This document shows positions 1 through 6,418 of a stretch of 13,866 bases of DNA, one piece after another. Position 1 is the stretch's first letter. Each line of letters begins with the position of its first letter. The stretch is from Desulfobacterales bacterium (GTDB lineage: Bacteria; Desulfobacterota; Desulfobacteria; Desulfobacterales; C00003106), in the NCBI GenBank assembly GCA_030672555.1, contig DAOVGD010000009.1, positions 1-13,866 on the forward strand, in the 5' to 3' direction. The notes under the pieces were generated by a model. That model had not been told where the DNA came from. It saw only the letters and a list, made by a program, of their open reading frames with translations, and searched no databases. A program made the translations under genes and the position numbers.

Positions 1-297
1 AAATGGTCTCAAAGCATCGCTGTTGGAAGTAAGGGTTTTGTAGAAGGAATAAAAGAGAAGCTCGGCATTCGGGCAAAGGGCCGAAAGGTTGGGGAGTCGG
101 GAGGATTATATCATCAAAAAGAAAAAAGCCAAGGCTGGATACTGGAAAAAACTCAACAGAAAGGAACAGTAAAAACTACCGCTGATAGCAAAACACCTTA
201 CATGTTTCAAAATCAAGAAATAATCTGTTCATACCCTTTCTTTTTCAAGGGGCATTCTAACAGACCATCGAATTGTTTAGCGTTCAACCCAAGCTGA
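1..297 (+). CDS. REP-associated tyrosine transposase, C-terminal fragment
   Basis: The reading frame is open from the window edge to a TGA at 295-297, giving 98 visible residues. The first 22 or so (W-S-Q-S-I-A-V-G-S-K, then F-V-E and I-K-E-K-L-G) match the conserved end of REP-associated tyrosine transposases (Transposase_17/Y1_Tnp), which are HUH single-strand nucleases related to IS200/IS605 TnpA and linked to REP hairpins. The HUH histidines and catalytic tyrosine would lie upstream, outside the window, so activity cannot be judged. After about residue 45 the tail does not resemble the usual family ending and may be a read-through or decayed extension. The family call rests on this short block only. 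Confidence 0.6.
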   Translation, partial: KWSQSIAVGSKGFVEGIKEKLGIRAKGRKVGESGGLYHQKEKSQGWILEKTQQKGTVKTTADSKTPYMFQNQEIICSYPFFFKGHSNRPSNCLAFNPS

Positions 298-299
298 AC
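282..299. repeat. Small hairpin at the end of the transposase frame
   Basis: GTTCA (282-286) pairs with TGAAC (295-299) across an 8-base loop, and the transposase stop codon lies in the right arm. Transposases of this family act on REP hairpins, so a hairpin here could be a substrate. However, the stem is only 5 bp and could be chance. No GTAG-type REP guide was recognised. Confidence 0.2.
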
Positions 300-346
300 T
301 GCCATAGATTTATATGTTTTTCGGGGTATTGGTTTTCGGCAACAAA

Positions 347-700
347 TTAAAGCTCTCGTGGTTCCATAAGTAATTTTATACCATCCAGAATTTGTTGAAA
401 TCTCTTTTCTGATACCTGACCAATTTTCTCTATTAAATCGACCTTATTGACCGCATAAATTTGAGAAATATTGACACCGCTTTTCTTTGGCAAGTTAGCT
501 TCTCCTTTTTCAAGAAGCACGTTTCCCGGAGCTTTTGCTCTTTTCAAGTTTGAGGTTAAGGTACATACTACAACTGTATTTATCCTACTGGCATTAAAGA
601 CATTATTTTGAATCACGATGTGGGGATGCCGATAACCTGGCTTAGAACCTCTTGGCTCGCCAAGATCGATCCAATAAATTTCTCCCTGTCTGATTACCAC
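347..700 (-). CDS. mazF: MazF/PemK-family endoribonuclease toxin
   Basis: This is a 117-residue protein, the usual MazF length (110-120). The N-terminus carries the family block R-Q-G-E-I-Y-W-I-D-L-G-x-P-R-G-S-K-P-G-Y-R-H-P, and C-T-L-T-S-N follows at 45-50. R24 and T48 fall where the catalytic Arg and Thr of MazF toxins lie. Members cleave single-stranded mRNA at short motifs and are neutralised by a co-expressed antitoxin. The start is GTG (698-700), inside the last codons of the antitoxin gene: the frames overlap by 7 bases (GTGGTAA), which implies translational coupling. No terminator hairpin is seen after the stop. The family call is firm; the cleavage motif cannot be read from sequence. 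Confidence 0.92.
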   Translation of the reverse strand: MVIRQGEIYWIDLGEPRGSKPGYRHPHIVIQNNVFNASRINTVVVCTLTSNLKRAKAPGNVLLEKGEANLPKKSGVNISQIYAVNKVDLIEKIGQVSEKRFQQILDGIKLLMEPREL

Positions 701-951
701 GCTTCTGCCTCAACATTTTTTCTCTGTTTCCGCCTCATTGCCTGTGCAATCCTTGCTTCTTCCTCGCTTGGGATATCATCGTAAGCCGCATTGATTTTAG
801 CGAGGATCTTTCTGCTTTCATTTTTTTTCAAATAATCTTCCACAGCCAGGGTAAATAAACGGCTGCGAGAGACATGCATCTCTTTGGCTAAATTATTTAC
901 TTGATCGAATAAGTCTTTTTGTAGTGATATTGCTGTCTTTACTCCTGCCAT
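694..951 (-). CDS. mazE: MazE-like ribbon-helix-helix antitoxin
   Basis: This 85-residue protein has an N-terminal V-K-T-A-I-S-L strand followed by two helices (about residues 12-41), the layout of a ribbon-helix-helix DNA-binding domain. A charged C-terminal tail ends in E-A-E-A-W and would bind and block the toxin. An in-frame ATG exists 18 bases upstream (969), but the ATG at 949-951 has an AAGGTGG box 4 bases before it and the longer start has none, so 951 is preferred. The gene precedes and overlaps the toxin gene, the normal order for autoregulated pairs. Antitoxins of this type repress their own promoter, and a repeated box lies in the promoter here (1007-1028). Confidence 0.88.
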   Translation of the reverse strand: MAGVKTAISLQKDLFDQVNNLAKEMHVSRSRLFTLAVEDYLKKNESRKILAKINAAYDDIPSEEEARIAQAMRRKQRKNVEAEAW

Positions 952-995
952 AGTGCCACCTTGCCGCATAGATTTTAATCAATCTTTTTAAATTA

Positions 996-1034
996 AGTAT
1001 TCCACATGTCAATACCGTTGTCAATACCAAGTGG
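996..1034 (-). promoter_or_regulatory. Promoter and likely operator of the mazEF pair
   Basis: On the minus strand, TTGACA (1019-1024) is followed after exactly 17 bases by AATACT (996-1001), a good sigma70-type match with a leader of about 40 bases. A perfect 10-base direct repeat, GGTATTGACA, occurs at 1019-1028 and 1007-1016 with a 12-base period. It includes the -35 box. CCAC (1002-1005) and GTGG (1031-1034) flank the block as a short inverted repeat. Tandem boxes over a -35 suit cooperative binding by a ribbon-helix-helix antitoxin. The role is inferred. Confidence 0.6.
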
Positions 1035-1086
1035 CCAAAAGAATTTTGAAAATACTTACCCTCTTTCTATTTATTGCCAGTTAACT

Positions 1087-1092
1087 TATAAT
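1087..1092 (+). promoter_or_regulatory. Possible -10 box for the NlpC lipoprotein gene
   Basis: A perfect TATAAT lies 120 bases before the lipoprotein start. The hexamer 17 bases upstream (TTTCTA) matches the -35 consensus poorly, so the promoter is only a candidate. Confidence 0.25.
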
Positions 1093-1211
1093 TAGGTACC
1101 CTAAAAAAATTAAATTTTGAAGCCTGACGCTGCATCACGGGAAAATGGCAGTTATAAAGGTCTCGAGAAAAAGAACCGCAAGGCCCCTGACCTACTTGGT
1201 GTGCATAGAGA

Positions 1212-1766
1212 ATGAAAAAAATGCGCCAAATATTCACAATTAAAGTATTGTTCGCAATCTGCATTGTAACGGTACTGTTCGGGTGCGCCCATTTACCTGA
1301 GCGCCAACAAGCAGACTCTGCCACTAATATACCAGCCTACATGGGTAGTTCTCGTTTCCCAGCGAAGGTGAAATACACCCAACGAGAAATCACGAGTTTA
1401 GTTGAAAAGAAATATCATGAATGGGCAGGCACTCCTCACAGAATGGGGGGAAACAGCAAAAAAGGAACAGACTGCTCCGGGTACGTAAATCATGTTTATA
1501 TTAGTTTGTTTGAGCTGCGAATTCCTCGGTCAACGAAAACATTAGCTGGAATTGGCGCTGGAATTGACCGCTCAGATCTGGCGCCTGGAGATCTTGTATT
1601 TTTCAAACCCCACTCCTACCCTCGACATGTGGGCGTCTATGTGGGCAAAGGCATGTTTATGCATGCATCCACATCTAAGGGGGTAATGCTATCAAGCTTA
1701 GATTCCACTTACTGGAGAAAGCATTACTGGATGTCGCGTAAAATCATACTTCCATCAAAAGATTAG
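1212..1766 (+). CDS. NlpC/P60-family lipoprotein, cell-wall peptidase
   Basis: This 184-residue protein begins with a charged stretch, a hydrophobic segment (about 7-23) and a lipobox L-F-G-C with Cys25 as the lipidation site, so the mature protein should be membrane-anchored. An NlpC/P60 domain spans about 55-175. The catalytic triad is complete: Cys88 in T-D-C-S-G-Y, His139 in R-H-V-G-V-Y-V-G, and His151 in F-M-H-A-S. The family hydrolyses peptide bonds in peptidoglycan stems, usually gamma-D-Glu to diamino acid. Length and layout resemble E. coli NlpC/Spr. The ATG at 1212 has no strong ribosome site, and a second ATG lies at 1221. No terminator follows, so transcription may continue into the short ORF at 1803. 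Confidence 0.88.
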   Translation: MKKMRQIFTIKVLFAICIVTVLFGCAHLPERQQADSATNIPAYMGSSRFPAKVKYTQREITSLVEKKYHEWAGTPHRMGGNSKKGTDCSGYVNHVYISLFELRIPRSTKTLAGIGAGIDRSDLAPGDLVFFKPHSYPRHVGVYVGKGMFMHASTSKGVMLSSLDSTYWRKHYWMSRKIILPSKD

Positions 1767-1802
1767 CACATAACCGTATTAATAAAATTTAAAGGTGAGC
1801 AT

Positions 1803-2042
1803 ATGCCATCGAAAAAGACGCAACCAGACATAGACAGACTGGACCGGATCGTTGCCGAGGCCTGGACATTTGGCGCAAGGCGTGTGGAAGTAAATCCGGG
1901 GACATCGGTCGTTGCTCAAACATTTGCGATATGCTGGAATATATTGCTCAGCTTTGGTTGCCAGCTTATGGGGTTACAGGCTTTGATCTTGTTTCCACGC
2001 TTGAGCGAGTGTATGAACATCACCGAAGCTGACGTGGGCTAA
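1803..2042 (+). pseudogene. Short ORF of unknown function, probably truncated
   Basis: The 79-residue frame has a convincing start: AAAGGTGA lies just before the ATG, 36 bases after the lipoprotein stop. The first 35 or so residues (charged, with D-R-I-V-A-E-A-W) read like coding sequence. The rest is a mixed hydrophobic stretch, and its last 69 bases are antisense to the end of the recQ-like gene. The likeliest reading is a gene whose 3' part was lost at the junction with the helicase segment. I do not recognise the family. It could also be a genuine small gene or chance. Confidence 0.35.
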
Positions 2043-3908
2043 AGCCCCAAAAAGCGAATGTTTTGACAGACCTGTGCGCGTCAACCGGGGGGAAGTAATC
2101 CCACACGCGAATCGAGCCAATGCACGGGCCCCGTCGATTGGCTCTTCCTGCTCATTCCACGCATCAATGATTTGTTGCCAAAGTGCAGTGTTGATCGTTG
2201 CCGGTTCCGCTGGCGTAAGTGCCGCAGGCGGATGACCGTTCAGACACCAGGAGCAATGCCCGCAAGGGCGGGACAGTTCTTCGCCAAAGTGAGCAGATAG
2301 ATGCGCCACCAGGCATCCGTCGTGGGTGGCAAGTTGGAGCACTTGACCGATACGCGCGATCTCGCGTGCTTCACGTTCCAGCGCGTTTTGGAACAATGCA
2401 TCGGTCAGATCCTCAATGTCGTCTGGACGACGAAGGATCATGAAACGATTGCGAACTCCTTCGGCTCTCACTTCTAACAGCGACTGTTCGGCGAGGTAGT
2501 CCAACGCCCGCACGATTCGATCTCGCGGCTGATCGATGGCTACCGATGCCTGGTCCAAATCGATATGGAACCAGGTCTTGGCTTTGCGAGCTTGTTTGAA
2601 AACGTTTGCCAAGAATCGGCGACGTTCGCCATCAAACCGCGATAAAATCTCGGATGACGAGACCAGCGGCTGAAATTGATAGCGGCTGTAAACCGGAGTT
2701 AATTCCCGTAGGTAATTATGGAGTTCCAGTTGCACTAATAAGGTTCGCGTCACCAGTTGACGGATGTCGTGACGAATCGAGAGTTCATAAAGGCTGACAT
2801 CGAACTGTCCGGTCAACGTGAAAATCTCGTCCACTAAACCCCGGATCGCGTTTCGACCGGGCGTGTCCCCGTAAGCGAAGTTCTCGAGTGTGCAAATGTC
2901 ATCTATGCAGACAAACATCTCGCAAATTGAAGCCTGTCCGTCTCGGCCTGCACGTCCGATCTCTTGCGAAAAATTCTCAAGGCTCTTCGGAAGATTGTAG
3001 TGGTAGATGTAACGGATGTCGGACTTGTCGATCCCCATGCCGAAAGCGATTGTTGCAACCACAATTCCATCACTTGACTCCATGAACCAATCCTGTACTT
3101 CAGCCCGCTGATCGTTTTTCATCCCCGCGTGATAAGCTCGCGCCGGCAGTCCAGCCTTGGCGAGACGCGTAGCCACCTGCTCCGACGTATTTTGACGCGT
3201 GACGTAGACAATCGTTGGGCCATCGGGATGATCCTTCAGCCGTTCTACCAAGGTTCGATCGCGAGCTGCAGCAGCAATGGGCGTGGTCAACACCGTGAGA
3301 TTTGGTCGGTAGAAGCCGGTCCGTATCACGCAACCCCGCACAATACCAAAACCCTCACAGATGTCCTCAGCCACCTTGGAGGTCGCGGTTGCCGTCAATG
3401 CGAACAATCGCTCCGCACGGCAAGCCCGAGCAAAGCGAGCCAGTTTCAAGTAGTCTGGTCGAAAGTTGTGCCCCCACTCCGAAATGCAGTGTGCCTCGTC
3501 AATGGCGAACATTGACACCCGGGTATGCAGAATGGCTTGTAAAAAGCGTTCGTTGCTGAATCGTTCAGGCGCTACATACAGCAGGCGCAAATTACCACAT
3601 CGGAGGGCTGACATAACCTCTCGCGTCTCATCGGCTGACAACGTTGAATCGAGCCGTCCGGCTGCGACACCACGGCTTTTGAGCACGTCGATCTGATCCT
3701 TCATCAACGCGATGAGCGGCGAAATGACGATTGTCACGCCGTCGAACATGAGCGCAGGCAACTGGTAACACAGCGATTTCCCGCCGCCTGTCGGAAAGAT
3801 CGCCAGGGCGGAGCGTCCCGCGATCAGATGCGTGATGACCTCGGCTTGACCGGGCATGAATTGATCAAAGCCAAACGTTTCGGTGAGAAGTTTCTTAGCT
3901 CGTTCCAT
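1974..3908 (-). CDS. recQ: RecQ-family ATP-dependent DNA helicase
   Basis: This 644-residue protein is a 3'-5' superfamily 2 helicase. In order it shows Walker A P-T-G-G-G-K-S (39-45), the DEAH box with R-x-D-Y (137-152), T-A-T-A-T (172-176), and motif VI Q-E-I-G-R-A-G-R-D-G (315-324). A four-cysteine zinc cluster lies at C532, C549, C552 and C555. The 17-3-3 cysteine spacing equals that of E. coli RecQ, but the cluster sits about 150 residues later, so an extra region of about 200 residues separates core and zinc module. The HRDC end is not obvious. The ATG has GAGGA 4 bases upstream. Base composition is clearly GC-richer than the flanks, suggesting horizontal transfer. RecQ acts in recombination and repair, and related helicases also occur in defence islands. 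Confidence 0.92.
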   Translation of the reverse strand: MERAKKLLTETFGFDQFMPGQAEVITHLIAGRSALAIFPTGGGKSLCYQLPALMFDGVTIVISPLIALMKDQIDVLKSRGVAAGRLDSTLSADETREVMSALRCGNLRLLYVAPERFSNERFLQAILHTRVSMFAIDEAHCISEWGHNFRPDYLKLARFARACRAERLFALTATATSKVAEDICEGFGIVRGCVIRTGFYRPNLTVLTTPIAAAARDRTLVERLKDHPDGPTIVYVTRQNTSEQVATRLAKAGLPARAYHAGMKNDQRAEVQDWFMESSDGIVVATIAFGMGIDKSDIRYIYHYNLPKSLENFSQEIGRAGRDGQASICEMFVCIDDICTLENFAYGDTPGRNAIRGLVDEIFTLTGQFDVSLYELSIRHDIRQLVTRTLLVQLELHNYLRELTPVYSRYQFQPLVSSSEILSRFDGERRRFLANVFKQARKAKTWFHIDLDQASVAIDQPRDRIVRALDYLAEQSLLEVRAEGVRNRFMILRRPDDIEDLTDALFQNALEREAREIARIGQVLQLATHDGCLVAHLSAHFGEELSRPCGHCSWCLNGHPPAALTPAEPATINTALWQQIIDAWNEQEEPIDGARALARFACGITSPRLTRTGLSKHSLFGALAHVSFGDVHTLAQAWKQDQSL

Positions 3909-3998
3909 ATGTTCCTCAACAATCTTGAAGCTACGAGAACATTTAGTATCCCGATTGCCAAATATTTAATCCCAACTCACTCTTTAGTTGAGAATAAC

Positions 3999-4028
3999 AT
4001 TATATTCTGTATTATACAATAAATTCAA
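3999..4028 (-). promoter_or_regulatory. Candidate promoter for the recQ-like gene
   Basis: On the minus strand TTGAAT (4023-4028) is followed after 18 bases by a perfect TATAAT (3999-4004). A second perfect TATAAT lies at 4011-4016. Transcription from here would give a leader of about 85 bases. The region is AT-rich, so extra matches by chance are likely. Confidence 0.4.
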
Positions 4029-4196
4029 TCAATTTGTTGTTTGTTTGAGGCAATAATGACACGCTGTGTAACCAGAAGTAACGTTCGAACGCAAGCTTTT
4101 TTGCCACGAGGGCACCTACCAGATTTATAGGTTGCCGGCAGAAGTATCACCACAAAAGTCGTGATGAAAGGAGAAAAATAAGGAGATTACAAAAGC
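4029..4196. other. Gene-free stretch between two minus-strand genes
   Basis: No ORF of useful length is present. An imperfect hairpin lies near 4146-4165 (ATCAC pairing with GTGAT). A plus-strand purine run with GGAG-like boxes follows at about 4167-4185, but no start codon comes after it. It may be a remnant of a lost plus-strand gene. Nothing else is recognised. Confidence 0.3.
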
Positions 4197-4865
4197 TTAC
4201 CCTTTTCTGAAAGACCTCGCCACTTCGGCGGCCTCTTTAAGAAGAGACTGCTTCATCTCTTCGAGATTTACTTCTTTAAGCATGATGGGAAAATCGTCAG
4301 GGCCAAGCCTTTTTGCCATTAGTAACCTCTCCGGAATGATGTACTGAAGGCCCTTGACCTCAAACCTCTTCTGGGTTCTTTTTATCAAATCGCCTAAGCT
4401 CCAGGTATAGTCTCGCAGAACAAAATAAAGGTCTACAAAATCCTTTGGATCATATCGATCAGTAATAGCGAACAGCTTTCCTGTAACTATATTTAACAAG
4501 CTATCGACCACGAGCTTTCCAATTTTTCTTCTTTCCTCGACGCTTTTAAAAGGATAAGTGGTAAATTCTACTTTAAGGGTATCACTGTCTTCAAAGAGAA
4601 TATCAAATATTCTGCGATCAAAAAGACGTTCATAATGAACAGCGCTCACGGATGGAAGCTTTCTTATCATCCCTGTCAAGAATTCTATAGGAGGCATTCT
4701 TTTTTCGCTGTCCGTGAAGAAGTCGAGGTCCATGGAAAGTCTGTGTTCAATGTAAAATGCGGAAAGGGCGGTGCCGCCTGTGAGATAAAAATTGGCGAGA
4801 ATGTCAGCGGGGAGATTATCGATGAATACCTTCTGCTTTTCAGCCAGTATCTTGTTTTCCACCAC
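4197..4865 (-). CDS. AbiEii-like nucleotidyltransferase, probable toxin
   Basis: This 222-residue protein has the signature of the AbiEii/AbiGii nucleotidyltransferase family. It shows Y-L-T-G-G-T-A-L-S (27-35), H-R-L-S-M-D-L-D-F-F (41-50, with metal-binding acids D46 and D48), a later K-V-E-F strand that may give the third acid, and R-Y-D-P-K-D-F-V-D-L-Y-F in the C-terminal half. AbiEii acts with the antitoxin AbiEi as a type IV toxin-antitoxin system giving phage abortive infection; related MenT enzymes modify tRNA ends. The start is GTG (4863-4865), with AGGA 6 bases upstream. The gene overlaps the preceding 71-residue gene by 26 bases in another frame. No AbiEi gene is in the window, so the toxin role is inferred. 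Confidence 0.82.
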   Translation of the reverse strand: MVENKILAEKQKVFIDNLPADILANFYLTGGTALSAFYIEHRLSMDLDFFTDSEKRMPPIEFLTGMIRKLPSVSAVHYERLFDRRIFDILFEDSDTLKVEFTTYPFKSVEERRKIGKLVVDSLLNIVTGKLFAITDRYDPKDFVDLYFVLRDYTWSLGDLIKRTQKRFEVKGLQYIIPERLLMAKRLGPDDFPIMLKEVNLEEMKQSLLKEAAEVARSFRKG

Positions 4866-5055
4866 ACACCATCCTTATAAAGTCTTTTCTCTCATCAGGG
4901 ACGTTTATCGTATCAAGATGTTTAAGCAGCATCTGTTTGTCTTCCTGAGTAAGCTCTTCAAAAACAAAAGGGAAGTATTCGGCCATCCTTGTGGCCCTCC
5001 ACAGATCATCTTTTAGAGGATTAGGATAATCCCATATCAGGCGTTTTAGATGCAT
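4840..5055 (-). CDS. 71-residue protein, possible antitoxin or partner of the AbiEii-like enzyme
   Basis: The frame starts with ATG at 5053-5055, with AGGAG 9 bases upstream, and ends inside the nucleotidyltransferase gene with a 26-base overlap. The N-terminus reads L-K-R-L-I-W-D-Y, followed by W-R-A-T-R-M-A-E-Y-F-P-F. The rest is acidic and helical in character, with no DNA-binding motif I can see. The L-x-W-D start and length recall small DUF6922-like proteins that sit beside nucleotidyltransferases, but this is from memory and unverified. Order and overlap suggest co-translation and an antitoxin or specificity role. It is far shorter than AbiEi, which carries a winged-helix domain. An out-of-frame ATG at 5059 would give only 12 codons. 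Confidence 0.6.
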   Translation of the reverse strand: MHLKRLIWDYPNPLKDDLWRATRMAEYFPFVFEELTQEDKQMLLKHLDTINVPDERKDFIRMVCGGKQDTG

Positions 5056-5124
5056 TCATATTTTCTCCTATCAGAAAATTTGAACTTAGTTCCTCTTAAT
5101 TTTGCAATTGTAATAACTAATTAG

Positions 5125-5152
5125 TGCCTGAACGAAAAGTCACGTTCAGGCA
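5125..5152. repeat. Perfect 10-bp hairpin
   Basis: TGCCTGAACG (5125-5134) and CGTTCAGGCA (5143-5152) form a perfect 10-bp stem with the 8-base loop AAAAGTCA. No T-run follows on either strand, so it is not a standard intrinsic terminator. It could be a REP-type element, an operator or part of a longer repeat. It lies about 70 bases upstream of the 71-residue gene. Confidence 0.6.
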
Positions 5153-5163
5153 AAATCCGAATA

Positions 5164-5220
5164 CCAAATGACAAAATGACCTAAACTAACCCTTTGGGAA
5201 TCCGATGTTTTTGTCATTGG
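5164..5220. repeat. Imperfect inverted repeat in intergenic DNA
   Basis: CCAAATGACAAAA (5164-5176) faces TTTTGTCATTGG (5209-5220), complementary apart from one missing base. The ATGACAAAATGAC wording resembles low-complexity intergenic repeats common in deltaproteobacteria. The function is unknown. A short tandem CAGTTTCAG repeat lies nearby at about 5275-5295. The rest of 5056-5551 holds no supported gene. Confidence 0.4.
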
Positions 5221-5444
5221 AGCATTTAGCGAAAATCCCTGAGCAAGCTCCCCTCAGTGCTCATGGCAATTGGGCAGTTTCAGATCAGTTTCAGGGTAGC
5301 ATCTTAAATATTAAGTTTTGGCAAGAAATAACATAATAAGTTGTGCTAAAAAATGACCGCGATTTTCGTCCTTCCCATCTTTATTCAGCCCTCCTGGTAT
5401 TACAATATGTCATACCTTAAGATCGGTCAAGGCGAATATTCGTG

Positions 5445-5484
5445 GGATAGGGAAATGTTGGAGACATCGGGGAAGATCCTATCC
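5445..5484 (+). other. Possible structured leader upstream of the TauE/SafE gene
   Basis: GGATAGG (5445-5451) pairs perfectly with CCTATCC (5478-5484). Between them ATGT (5455-5458) pairs with ACAT (5464-5467). The nested stem lies 68 bases before the exporter start and could act in its leader. No known riboswitch class was recognised. Confidence 0.25.
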
Positions 5485-5551
5485 TTCAGCTTGCCTTCGG
5501 GTAGTACTTTTGTTATTATTAGCAGGGTTCACATACAGGGGGCTCCCTTCA

Positions 5552-6274
5552 ATGATTACTTATTTTTTAGTGGCTTTAATATTTTTCTTGGCGGGGTTCA
5601 CGCAAGGTGTCTCTGGTTTTGGTTCGGCATTAGTGGCTATGCCGCTATTAGTCATGTTTATGGATGTGAAAATGGCTGTCCCCCTCTGTATGCTAAACGG
5701 CGTGATCATTACTTTATTCCTTTCGCTCCAACTCAAGAATCACATAGATTGGAAAAAAATAATGCCCCTATTTCTGGGCTGTCTCCCCGGAATATATGTA
5801 GGAGCAACCTTTCTAAAAGAAGCAAATAGTAATGTTATCGAATTTCTGCTCGGTGTGATACTCATAGCTTATGCCTTATATGGTTTAGTACTTCACCCCC
5901 GACCGCGAAAGATTAGCCCCACATGGTCATATCTGGCAGGTTTTGCCACGGGCACAATCGGTAGCGCTTTCAGCACGGGAGGTCCCCCAACAATCATCTA
6001 CACCACGCTCACAGGCTGGTCTAAGGACGATATTAAGGCCACGCTATCAGGATTTTTTTTCAGCACGGGCCTTATCATAGCCGCAGCCCACGCCATTAAC
6101 GGTTTGACTACTATTGTTGTACTTCGCTATTTCGCAGCTTCAATATTATTCGTGTTTTTGGGCGTCTATGCAGGGTCTATTTACTATGGCAGGCTCAAAA
6201 AAGAAACGTACATAAGAGTAATACTTGGAATTCTGATTCTAATGGGAATAATGATGATAGTGTCGGCAGTATAA
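5552..6274 (+). CDS. TauE/SafE-family sulfite or organic-anion exporter
   Basis: This 240-residue, strongly hydrophobic protein has seven or eight likely membrane spans. It is a TSUP (TauE/SafE) carrier. The N-terminal half has G-V-S-G-F-G-S-A-L-V-A-M-P-L-L and the second half G-S-A-F-S-T-G-G-P-P, the two inverted copies of the family motif. Members export sulfite, sulfoacetate or similar anions across the inner membrane; the substrate here cannot be assigned. The ATG at 5552 is preferred, with AGGGGG 9 bases upstream and the membrane segment starting at once. A TTG at 5510 would add 14 residues. The nearest plus-strand gene, fumC, is 283 bases downstream, so the gene is probably transcribed alone. 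Length is normal for the family. Confidence 0.87.
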   Translation: MITYFLVALIFFLAGFTQGVSGFGSALVAMPLLVMFMDVKMAVPLCMLNGVIITLFLSLQLKNHIDWKKIMPLFLGCLPGIYVGATFLKEANSNVIEFLLGVILIAYALYGLVLHPRPRKISPTWSYLAGFATGTIGSAFSTGGPPTIIYTTLTGWSKDDIKATLSGFFFSTGLIIAAAHAINGLTTIVVLRYFAASILFVFLGVYAGSIYYGRLKKETYIRVILGILILMGIMMIVSAV

Positions 6275-6390
6275 TGACTTAAGTGAGGATTAATCTGCCA
6301 ACTTTCCTTAAGGATTTGAATTGCTTTTACCACGAACAGTCGCCAAAGTAAAGTTTAAAGGAGGGGCGGACTAAGGTAAGCCATGTCCCC

Positions 6391-6418
6391 TTGACTTCGC
6401 GGGCAAGAGCCGCATAAC
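6391..6418 (+). promoter_or_regulatory. Candidate promoter for fumC
   Basis: TTGACT (6391-6396) is followed after 16 bases by CATAAC (6413-6418), a moderate sigma70-type match that gives a leader of about 130 bases. The rest of 6275-6557 shows no gene. Short GC stems (for example GCGG with CCGC near 6399-6413) are present, but no known regulator site was recognised. Confidence 0.35.

Noticed and set aside
255..300. Integron attC-like site (TCTAAC followed by GTTCAAC)
   Set aside because: The matching GTTAGA-type core at the far end is missing and no paired inner boxes are found, so the resemblance is only partial.
1067..1324. 85-residue minus-strand ORF over the lipoprotein start
   Set aside because: It overlaps the signal-peptide coding region of a clear gene, and its sequence has no family resemblance.
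3100..3696. Several overlapping ORFs of 76-128 residues on both strands within the helicase gene
   Set aside because: They are shadow frames produced by the GC-rich coding sequence of the RecQ-like gene and have no domain content.
5353..5829. 158-residue plus-strand ORF before and into the TauE/SafE gene
   Set aside because: More than half lies out of frame inside the exporter gene, there is no ribosome site, and the composition is not protein-like.
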